From assembly GCA_030998015.1 (NCBI GenBank), contig JARWMV010000003.1:248001-312000 (forward strand): DNA of 64,000 nucleotides, written 5' to 3'. Positions 44,702 through 54,587 of the stretch are shown here, in pieces; positions within the stretch are counted from its first letter, which is position 1; each line of letters starts with the position of its first letter. The notes under the pieces are model-generated. The model was not told the DNA's origin, did no database searches, and worked only from the letters and a program-made list of their open reading frames with translations. Source of the stretch: Ceratorhiza oryzae-sativae (taxonomy: Eukaryota; Basidiomycota; Agaricomycetes; Cantharellales; Ceratobasidiaceae). A program made the translations under genes and the position numbers.

Positions 44702-47318
44702 ATGCCAGTTGCCATCGACGAGGCTCCCTGGACCAAGCCGTCACGTTTTGTTGTCGGACTGGACATTGGGACTGCGCATAGCAGCGTCACATATGCCCAT
44801 CTACAGCGGAGTTTGTCGTTTTATGTCATACACAATTATCATTCATTCTGACCAATCCCTTTCTCAAAATATAGACTTGAAGCCGTTCAATGATCGAGTC
44901 ACCCATTGGCCGAGCCGCGTGGGGTTGGGGGGATCTAGCGACGCAAAAACCGCCTCGATTTTGTATTATGACTCTAACAACAAGGTAAGTTGAGTAGTAT
45001 CAATCATAACAATCTAGCCTGGTTCATTGCGCCTCAGGTCAAGGCTGCCGGAGCCGCAGTCGCCACACCAGCCATGAGGCTCGCAGCACACAGAAACGAA
45101 TGGAAGCTCGTTCGCTATTTCAAACTCCACATGCATCCGCCCAGCATGGTTCAAGACCGAAGTTTCAGTCATTTCGAAGGCAAGCGAGGTTTAAATTACT
45201 AACACCCACACTGTTCGGAATGGACTTGCACTTTACAGGATTACCGCCGGGGCTGACGGTAGAAATGGTCTACGCCGACATGATCAAGTATATGCTCGAC
45301 CACACTCGCAGCTTCTTCAACCAACGCAATAGTGCAGTCAAATGGGAACAGCTTTCGCTGGACATGACGCTCGTGATCGCCCACCCAAACGGCTGGGGTT
45401 TGAAAGAACAAGATCGACTCCGTAGAGCCGTCGTTCTATCCGGGATTATGAGCGAATCACAGGTTGTGCGCCGCGTGTCCTTTGTGCCAGAGGCTGAAGC
45501 TGCGGTACACTATGTACTATGGGAAAAGTCACAGGAGCTCAAGGTATAGTTCAGTCCATTCATCTATCAAAAATATACTTAAATTCGCCCGTAATAGCCT
45601 GGTGATGAGTTCATTGTTTGTGATGCAGGGGGATCTACGGTCGACACCACAGCCTACCGTGTCTTACGTGAATATGAGACATCTCCTGAGCGTAAGTGTA
45701 TCGGTCCGAGACCCCAATTCACTACTTAGCTTGATTTATTTTCAGTCAACCATAACGATACCCCTGCGCCTAAAAAACAAGGACTCATCAGTAGGCTGTT
45801 TCGAAGCCCAAGCTCCACCCAGCGTCTGGAACGCGACCGGAGAAGATCCATAGCACCCTCACATGCCCCTGCTGTCAAGGCTCCTATTCGTCTCAAGGAG
45901 CTCAAAGCCTCAGATTGTACGCGGTCATCATGTCAGTTTTCTCGTGGTGGTCACGTCATTTTTGCAGGTCAGCCAGCTGGAGGAGTGCTCGTCAACGAGA
46001 CCTTCGTAGCTTGGCTCAAGGACCAGTTCTTCGCGCTTCCTCCCGAACACGGATACAACCTGGATTTGTGTGTACAGAAGGCCGAGGAGAGCTTTGAGGC
46101 AAATTGCAAGCGAGAGTTTCAGACTACGGTGGATGCGCCATCGGAGTACGTTGTCGAGATTTCAATGGCGATGCAGGAGCTTGGATACCCTGACGGGACT
46201 ATCATCCTACAACCGTTAGTGTTCGTGCTTGGAGTTGTTGTTTCGTGATGGTTGACAATTGATTCACGATAGAAACATTGTTAAAAGTTTCTTTAAAGAT
46301 GCCGTTCGTATGATACTGGAAAGCATACGTAAACAAATTGCTAGCACGCAAGCCAAAGTACGCACCATAAATGAAGTAAGGTATTGGGCAACCAATTTCC
46401 TATCTATAGTATATATTCCTTGTGGGTGGATTCGGAGCGAGTCAGTATCTCCGGCAACAGGTTATGAATGAGTTCCAAGGCAATGGCCGTCAGGTTATGT
46501 TCCTAGATGATGCACAGTGAGTATCGCCCCCCAGCGTCACCAGGTTGCTCATCTCTTCCTTCATAGTGGAAAGGCTGCTTCCGATGGCTCCATCATTTGG
46601 TACGTGCGCCAAGGCGTGGTAGGAAGAGCTGCTCGGATGTCTTTTGGTCTACGAGTTGTGGAAGAGTACAACTCAGCCATTCCCAGCCATCGTACACGTC
46701 CTCAAATTAAGCTTCCAAGTGGGATATACCACGTCCAGGGAAAATGGGATTTGATTGTTGAAAAGGTCTGTGAGTTTCGAAGCTCTATTTGGTTTGCACT
46801 GATCAGGGCTCTGCTGATAATTTAGGATAGCGTAGTTGACGAACAGTTCGCCCTTCGACGAAGATATGCACGTACATACTCAAACTCCCATCCTGATCTT
46901 GGGCGATTTACGGTGGATCTGTATGCATGGACGAACGGCGAAATGGAAGCTCCCGAGTGGGTTACAGATGAAAATGGTGCGGTCTACTTCTACAATCAAT
47001 ATACTTGACATTTGAAATGGGATTAGGCGACGTCATCGACGGGTTTAGTGTCATTTGCGAGATTACTGCAGATATGAGTGGGATGCGGGGCTCACTAAAA
47101 AAGTGCCAAGGAAGCCAAGGGATCTACTACAGACTGTCTTTCGAGCTTTGTCTCGAATTTGGGGGAATTGAGCTGAAAGCGTATTTGCAGTGGATTGAAA
47201 AGGTCAGAGGGAATACGTTCATGTCCAAATGCTGACATCTCCGTAGAACGTGTCAAAGCGAAGTGATGCGAAGATTATAGCTACAGACAACCATCCATCC
47301 TCCATAGCGCATGGCTAA
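44702..47318 (+). CDS. Hsp70-like ATPase, HSPA12 type, copy 3
   Basis: Thirteen exons: 44702-44810, 44875-44984, 45038-45179, 45239-45543, 45598-45691, 45746-45916, 45968-46214, 46273-46357, 46410-46516, 46567-46765, 46826-46976, 47027-47202 and 47247-47318, giving 655 aa. Signatures: VVGLDIGTAHSSVTYA, PEAEAAVHYVLWEKSQ, VCDAGGSTVDTTAYR and LVGGFGASQYLRQQ. The intron after exon 3 begins GCAAGC at 45180, a GC-AG intron. Exon 8 differs from the others in charge (IVKSFFKDAVRM against VVRGFFDDAVRL). The tail after exon 13's KRSDAKII is diverged. An open frame continues upstream of the ATG, but MPVAIDE is the start common to all copies. Confidence 0.92.
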
Positions 47319-47732
47319 CGAACATGTAATTTCTCTCACGTCTCTCTCTTTATATTTCATTACTGTATCGGCCATTGCTGATGATCAACTATTGTGTACC
47401 CGGTTCCACTATGAGTCAAACCCACCGTCTTTGATTTGGTAATTGAGTTGGTAGTTGTAGCAACGAATCAACTCGGTCTGGAACAGTAAACTGTTTCCCA
47501 CCAAGATTATAATCGGGCTATCCTGGCTGTTGATAAGCTGCCGTATGGGCAGAAATGCTCATTAGCTAGCGGGATCAATCAGCGAGCGTTTACATTGCGT
47601 TGATAGCTGTCAATCACGACAGATGGACCCAGCTGAGTCGCCCATCAAAACGCGATGTATCAAAAGTACTATAGCTGATCGATGAGTTCACATTGGGTTT
47701 GCTACGACTAATGCATACATCTAACAGTAGGC
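47319..47732. other. Intergenic region downstream of Hsp70 copy 3
   Basis: AT-rich sequence without genes. It probably held the rest of the lost TM5 gene. Confidence 0.4.
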
Positions 47733-47880
47733 AAGCCTCACCTGAATGTGTATAATGTATAGTACAAGGCCCAAACAAGCATGTTAATTACAACTGGTGG
47801 GTTGTCAGCACGCTCGCGCGAGGCACTAGTACTTTACCAGACGATTGGGTCCCTGCTGTTTGCAGAACGGTGGACCATGA
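47733..47880 (-). pseudogene. TM5: exon-1 remnant of the membrane/ZZ-like gene family
   Basis: The reverse strand aligns with TM2 exon 1 from its ATG (about 47879; MVHRSANSRDPIVW followed by TAA) to the conserved donor GTGAGGCTTG. The middle is diverged. No further exons follow. Its position places a former membrane-protein gene between Hsp70 copies 3 and 4, in the same divergent orientation as the other pairs. Confidence 0.6.
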
Positions 47881-47989
47881 GGTCCCCCCCCCCGCCCTTG
47901 AGCCCGCAGTTTGTTGAGGCCGGTCTTCGTCTGGCAGTTCGACGATATGGTTACCGGGCCGGCAAGGACCGGACAACAGGCTATGGGAG

Positions 47990-48560
47990 GGTTTGATCAT
48001 GCATGAACGGCGTTGGACTAAACTGGATGCAAAGGGACTGAAGCACCCGATCACGAAGGCGATCAAACGCCATGGTTCAGCACATTGCCGCGTGTGTGAT
48101 GGTGCTCGCTCACTCCCGCCCTGGTCTTTAACCGCACCATCACATGGACCTAGGGTAGATAAAAAACTAAGGCCATTCGAGCCTGGGGTCACCAGTGGCG
48201 ATTGTCGCGTCACTCCGATCACGTACCTACCACGCTAGCACCCAAGCTCACTTGGAAGCTCCACCCCGTTGTGGGCAAAGCGGTCAAGAATCGATCAGGC
48301 GTGTGCCGCCTCGTGCAGCCATCATAGGCCACGGATTCTTCCGAGGCTATTATCACCGGTTCGTCTCCGGCGAGGATCCGTCCTGCCTGTGCAACTACAA
48401 CCCACTACAGACCGTCACGCATATACTCACCCAATGCCACTCTAAAACGACGAGCGAGCCGTCCTGCGCAAGGCGTCGAAACCTCTGCTCCTGGTGGACC
48501 TTTTCGGCACAGCGAAAGGCCTCATGGCGCTTTTAATTTTTATTCATCGTTCGTGCTCTT
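47990..48560 (+). mobile_element. 3' fragment of a second, different LINE
   Basis: In shifting frames the sequence encodes the end of a LINE ORF2: WRLSRHSDHVPTTLAPKL, then HGFFRGYYHRFVSGEDPSCL with a Cys-Cys-His-Cys cluster (CLC..HILTQC), then VDLFGTAKGLMALLIFIH. The spacing GEDPSCxC..HIL..C is typical of the terminal domain of these elements. It is 5'-truncated and frameshifted, so dead. It is not a copy of the 21-27 kb element. Confidence 0.65.
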
Positions 48561-49117
48561 TTAGAAAGACTTGATTCTCCCGTGTGTTGCGTGTGGCTCT
48601 CTCGCCGAAAGGCCCTACTAGACGTATCTAATTGTAACCTCATGCTCGTTCTCTCTTTCCCTGTTGACCTTGCCGCCTTCGGGCAGACTTTTTTTCTCTT
48701 CTCTGTTTTTGTGACTCCCTTATGTTCATGCGGCACGGTAGAATTGAATGGCAAAAATGGGGACTGTCACGTGACTATCCGCCGGCACTGTCCAGCTACA
48801 ACTTACGACGACTATCGAGTGGTCTGTGTATATATTTCCATACGAACTATTGTCTCGAAATCTTGACTTTGTTTTTACATAAGCCATGATGTCGGAGTAT
48901 CGGTATTATCCCATCTCTACGGGAACCGAACACGAGTCCCGGTGTTTCGCGGGCACACTAAACGGGCTTGGCGAGCGGAATTCCTAGCATCGGCCCTCAA
49001 TCTTGACACTGCGGCGCTTCGTAAAGACTCGGGCATGTGGCGATATGATATCTATTCTACCCTATCCATTCTGGCTGGACTCGAAACCGCATCTCCTGTT
49101 CTGCCTATCTCAACATC
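48561..49117. promoter_or_regulatory. Upstream region of Hsp70 copy 4
   Basis: The proximal part (48940-49060) resembles the upstream region of copy 3 (an AGCGGAATTCCTAGC-type block, then GCGCTTCG and CTCGGGCATG). The distal part holds the end of the LINE fragment. Confidence 0.4.
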
Positions 49118-51748
49118 ATGCCAGTTGCTATCGACGAGTCTCCTTGGAACAGGCCATCGCGTTTCGTTGTCGGTCTTGACATTGGTACGGCGCATAGCAG
49201 TGTCACATATGCCTATCTACAGCAGAGTTTGTCGTTTTATGTATCACGCAATGAATTATTCTTAGCAGTATTATCTTCCTCAAACTCTAGACATGAAACC
49301 GTTCAACGATCGAGTTACGCATTGGCCAAGTCGTGTTGGCTTGGGCGGCTCTAGCGATGCAAAGACGGCGTCAATTTTATATTACGACTCCGACAATAGG
49401 GTAAGCCAAATCGCGCCCATGCTTCTATCGAGGCTGCTTTAACGGTACATGTAGGTGAAAGCGGCCGGAGTTGCAGTCGCCACACCAGCAATGCGGCTCG
49501 CAGCACAAAGGAACGAGTGGAAACTGGTTCGCTATTTCAAGTTACACATGCACCCACCCAGCATGGTTCAAGATCAGAAGTTCAGTCATTTGGAAGGCAA
49601 GCAAAGTTAAAATCACCTCCAGTACGGCTCGGACTAGACGCCCATTATACAGGATTACCGCCTGGACTCAATGTTGAAAAGGTCTACGCGGACATGATCA
49701 AGTATATGCTCGACCATACTCGCGACTTCTTCAATCAGCGCAACAGTTCGGTTACATGGGAGCGTCTCGCGCCGAACATGACGCTCGTGATCGCCCGCCC
49801 GAATGGCTGGGGCCTGAGAGAGCAAGAAAGACTGCGTCGCGCAGTTGTTTTGTCCGGTATCATGAATGAATCTGATGTTGAGCGTCGAGTGTATTTTGTC
49901 CCAGAAGCCGAGGCAGCAGTGCACTATGTGCTATGGGAAAAGTCGCAGGAACTCCAGGTACCTCTCAGTCGACCAACTCATCAATCATATGCTCAAACTG
50001 AACTTTCTTAGGCTGGAGACGAGTTTATAGTTTGTGACGCAGGAGGATCCACGGTTGATACTACCGCCTATCGTGTCTTGCACGAATTCGAGACGGCCGC
50101 CGAGCGTAGGTTTGGTTAGTCCCACATTTGACGCGCTCGCTTATGTGATCCACGCCAAGTTAATTACAATGACGCCCCCGCGCCAAAGAAACGAGGGCTC
50201 ATCAGTAGACTATTTCGAAGTCCAAGCTCCACCCAGCGTCTGGAACGTGACCGGGGAAGATCTATGGCCCCTTCATATGCCCCTGCTGTCAAGGCCCCTA
50301 TCCGCCTCAAGGAGCTCAAAGCATCGGACTGTACGTGTTCATTCCACCGGACTTCTCCTGGTGCTCACGTCACCTTTTCAGGCCAGCCAGCTGGAGGAGT
50401 GCTCGTCAATGAGACCTTCGTAGCTTGGCTCAAGGAGCAGTTCTTTGCGCTTCCTCCCGAACACGGATACAACCTGGATCTGTGTGTACAGAAGGCCGAG
50501 GAGAGCTTTGAGGCAAACTGCAAGCGAGAGTTCCGGACTTCGGCGGATGCGCCGTCGGAGTACGTCGTGGAGATGTCAGCGGCAATACAGGAGCTTGGAT
50601 ATCCTGATGGGAATATAATTCTGCAGCCGTAAGCCACAGTACCAATCCATCTACTTGACCAAGCTAACATTAGGACCATGACAGGGATGTTGTCCGAGGA
50701 TTCTTCGACGATGCCGTGCGTCTTATCCTAGAGAGCATACGTAAACAGATCGCTGGCACAAGAGCTAAAGTAAATACGCCAGTACACCAACACATAGGAG
50801 GAACTAATCTGTGTGAAGTATATATTCCTCGTTGGAGGGTTTGGTGCTAGTCAGTACCTCCGGCAGCGAGTTATGAATGAGTTCCAGAGCGGCGGACGTC
50901 AAGTCATGTTCCTGGATGACGCTCAGTCAGTGTCACGTTGCCCATCGCGACGATATGATTTCCCATCCTGATTTCTCTCTAGTGGAAAGGCAGCCTCCGA
51001 CGGATCCATTATATGGTTCGTTCGTCAAGGCGTCGTCGGGCGTGCCGCCCGAATGTCCTTCGGTCTTCAAATCGTCGAAGAATTCAATCCTGCTATACTA
51101 AGTCATCGTACCCGCAATCAAGTAATGCTTCCAAACGGACGGTACCACGTCTTGGGCAAGTGGGATTTGATTGTTGAGAAGGTTAGGAAGACTCTCAACA
51201 TTGCAACCTAACCTGATGACTGTTCCACGAATATAGGATAGCGTGGTTGATGAGCGCTTCGCACTGCGAAGATCTTATGCTCGCACATACTCGATCCCCA
51301 ATCCAAATCTCGGGCGATTTACGATAGACCTATATGCGTGGACCAGTGATGTGATGGTGGCTCCCGAGTGGGTTACCGACAGCTACGGTAAGTTTCATGA
51401 GTTCGGGCTGGGTTGTGCAGTAGGCAGATTAACCGGAAATAGGCAACGTGATCGATGGGTTCAGTGTTGTTTGCCAAATCACTGCAGATTTGAGTGGTCT
51501 GCGAGGATCTCTGAGAAGAAGCCAGGGCTATCAGGGCATCTACTATAGCGTCCATTTTGACCTCTGTCTTGAATTTGGAGGAGTTGAGCTCAAGGCGTAC
51601 CTAGAGTGGACCGAGAAAGTATGATTGGGTTTCTTATACTTTTGTTCGTTCTCACGTATAATTGCTTCTTCAGAAAATGATCAAGAGAAGTGATGCGAAA
51701 ATCGTAGCAACGGATTACGAGCTAGGCTCTAGTAGTACCACTGACTAA
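49118..51748 (+). CDS. Hsp70-like ATPase, HSPA12 type, copy 4
   Basis: Thirteen exons: 49118-49226, 49291-49400, 49455-49596, 49653-49957, 50012-50105, 50160-50330, 50382-50628, 50685-50769, 50819-50925, 50983-51181, 51237-51387, 51443-51618 and 51674-51748, giving 656 aa. Signatures: VVGLDIGTAHSSVTYA, PEAEAAVHYVLWEKSQ, VCDAGGSTVDTTAYR and LVGGFGASQYLRQR. The intron after exon 3 starts with GC (GCAAGC at 49597). The exon-6 linker is nearly the same as in copy 3 (LISRLFRSPSSTQRLERDR), which points to copies 3 and 4 as the youngest pair. An upstream in-frame region exists, but the start is set by the conserved MPVAIDE. Confidence 0.92.
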
Positions 51749-53302
51749 ATCTTCGTGAATCTTTCGCTTACGTATGGGTCATTTCACTTGTAACTGCTTT
51801 CATACTTCTGCCTTATCAGTTTCTGCCATCAATCACAACTAGCAAAGTAACTCTTGTATTTGTTTGCACAGTTAGAATGAAAAGAGTATAAGATGTGTTT
51901 CCTGCGCCAGAATAGGTCTTGAGAATTTTCTTTATTTACCCATACTATGGCTGGCTCCAGCCCTTGTATGTACTTGCTTTCTATTCCCCTGTAATTATCA
52001 CATGTGCTCGTGTGACCTGATAAACATCTATATAAATGTCACGTGACCCGCTATCGGGGATTTCCAGTGACCGAGATGCCCTGCAAACTTCCCTCATGTG
52101 TGCACATTTCGTGTTCCCTCTCCGTTGAGCGGCAGTCGCGTGAAAAGCGCGGCTTTTAATAGTTCGCCAGTGATCTAATTTCTTATTAACTGATGAGATA
52201 GTGGCATGGTCTGCCATTAGACCCCCCGTTCGACATTACCGCCGTTTGGACAGTTGTATGTGGTTGCCCAGCTTCGGCAAAGCCCTTCACCCTTCGCTGA
52301 TGTATTTCTTGGAATTTTTTGTTCAGATATAGGTGCTTCTTGACGGCGAGTGAATTGCCGAGCAATTATTAGACATAGCTTGCCAGCGGCATCAACCCCT
52401 TAATAGACATCGAGCTAACGCTCCTCGTCGTGGCATACCTAGCATAAGCACTCCAATTTACGAAGAAGCTAAATTGATCCGACCACTTATGTTTTACTGC
52501 ACCGACGCCTGTAGAATACCAGTATATATAAATACATAAATACATATCGAATATGCCAGAATGAACTACCAATCACATGACTCGTGTAGCACGAATCTCG
52601 TACTTACTGTAACGTTCTACGATGTGCTAGAACGCCTCTTTTTCGTGTATATAAGGAGCTCTGTTTCGCTCCATAGGTAGTCATCTGCACACTCGAATAT
52701 AATATACTTTTATTCGTCTTAAGCACACTGCGCTCCGCGCATATAGCGTGATACACATATATATACATAATATATTTATCAACAATGCCCCCCTTTTCTT
52801 TTCCTTTGAAGCTCGATCGCCATGTTCCTATTTGAGAAAGCCAGAGACCACTTTGGGTTTCTCAAACACGCTGGCCACCCAGACTCGGCTTCCCATCACT
52901 CAAATTAGAGCACCGAACATTTTGTAGAATCGATCAAACCCTTCTACAGTGACTGTAGAAGTATCATGGAGATAGATTTTGTGTGGTGAGATGAACTTGG
53001 CTGAATGCAAGGGCGTTGATTGAGAATAAAACATCTGTTGCTTTACCATGTGACCCATGCCTGAATTTCTTTTAGTAACAACATAGCGCAATCGACTGTA
53101 GCATCATTCAACCTCACTATGGCTTTGTGGCATCCCTCCATTTTCTACGACATTGGAGTAGATAGAAAATACGGAAATTTGAAATATCCCGAATAGTACC
53201 TATCCCTCATTACGTCCTCTTTTATTCAAACCCACCGCATATACGCAGTTTGGATACCGGCTTCGAATACGAGCCTCGGTTCAGAGCCTCACAGAAACTT
53301 GG
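51749..53302. other. Intergenic region downstream of the Hsp70 cluster
   Basis: A segment at about 52607-52755 contains GTATATAAGGAGCTCTGTTT and has the look of a solo LTR, but no matching target duplication was found. Several TATATA runs lie at 52740-52785. No gene was recognised. Confidence 0.4.
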
Positions 53303-53527
53303 CTAATTACCTCCGTTCCCTCTCATCGCCAGATGAAATGACTGGCCTTCTGAGCATGACTCGCTGGGAGGGTGGTCAATCACGCCACTTTGTGGCCGTA
53401 GAAGATAGAACCAGTCTACTCTGATGGAGATCCAAGGATTGGTATGCATGTCGAGAGTATCTGGCTCAAAATCTGTCTCATAGCTGGTCCCTGCTAGCTC
53501 GGAATACGCCGCCTTTCTGTGGCCCAT
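53303..53527 (-). CDS. Possible small minus-strand ORF, unknown
   Basis: An ATG-started frame of 74 codons (MGHRKAAYSELAGTSYETDF, then NPWISIRVDWFYLL) has ordinary codon use and ends at TAG. It overlaps the start of the plus-strand gene region and could be a shadow, or the last exon of another gene. No family recognised. Confidence 0.25.
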   Translation of the reverse strand: MGHRKAAYSELAGTSYETDFEPDTLDMHTNPWISIRVDWFYLLRPQSGVIDHPPSESCSEGQSFHLAMRGNGGN

Positions 53528-54293
53528 CCTGGCAATATACTCAATATCGTCTTAATTTTGTGCTCCAATAATTCGGATGCCCTCCCCGAACTCGCCAAGC
53601 CAGAGTTTGTTGAACTTAGTTTCTCGCGTATATTCATCCTGGGTCCTGATGCACTCGTTCCGACCAAACGAATGAGGAAACCCAAGCAAATCTGTCCTGA
53701 GATATATATTGTTGGGATATTATGGTCGGAGGAAGGAAAACACAAGGTAGGGATGAGTCCGGACGATGCAGCTATTGTTTCCATCTTACATCAGGGGAGA
53801 GGGAGATTCGGCATCCCCTCTGCTTTCGAAACATCATATCCATGGTTTTCCGGGAAACGAAGCGGGTCATATTATGAAGCTGCATGGGTCTGTGACTGTT
53901 GCATTTTTGGAGGGTAAGGTCACCCCAAGTTTCCGTAATCGGGGTATTGCCATCGAGGTGAGTTAATAATTTATATTCGGACGAGAATACCTGCTTACGC
54001 ATAAGAACGCGTAGTATCTGGTTCATGTCTTGATCCGGCATCCAAATTATGAACACATGTCCCCTTCGGCACCTGGAGTCGAGGGCGAAGCCCCGGTATG
54101 GGTTGTGACTGGGCCCCAAGCACTGACGAAGCCCGTCGCCGAGGCAGAACATAAGTTCCATAGGGAAAGTATCATCACTCTCAACGAGCACATGAAGCGC
54201 TTCCCGTATGCGATAGGAAAGTTGACACAGAAGCTACGACCAGAATGGGACGATATTCCGGGAGGACAAGGCTTCAGAATGTATACCATCTAA
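53519..54293 (+). CDS. Unknown fungal protein, at least two exons, 5' end unclear
   Basis: The 3' exon 54015-54293 (YLVHVLIRHPNYEHM, then LTQKLRPEWDDIPGGQG, stop at 54293) joins well through a GT-AG intron (53958-54014) to a frame ending ..KVTPSFRNRGIAIE. Further upstream the coding frame (LPELAKPEFVELSFSRIFIL, then PDDAAIVSILHQGRGRFGIP) differs by one phase. Either a frameshift or a missed intron lies near 53835. No catalytic motif was recognised. Confidence 0.45.
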
Positions 54294-54587
54294 ATGTGAT
54301 GGGGCGAAATGAATTTGATTTGAATGCGTTGGAATTCGGGACATATCATGAGCCAATATGAATTCGTGGACTAAGAGCGTTTTTGCCTTGAGCCACCTCT
54401 AAGAACATCCAGAAGCGGGTTTTCTCTTGTGTTCGACTCAGGGGTGGATGATCCCTCGTCATCGTAAACGAACCGAAATGCCCTGAAATGCCTAATTCCC
54501 GATCACGTGGTCAAATGTTGGCAATCAACCACGCCCCTATTCAGCAGGCCACCATCACATCTCCCTTGAATGCCCAACTGAGCCACC

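Noticed and set aside
28501..51748. Whole array as a bacterial-type defence island
   Set aside because: The genes are intron-rich eukaryotic families; there is no nuclease, protease or NLR-type gene among them.
52607..52755. Solo LTR of a Gypsy element
   Set aside because: A TATA-like box and TG...CA ends can be chosen, but no 4-6-bp duplication, primer-binding site or second copy is present in the window.
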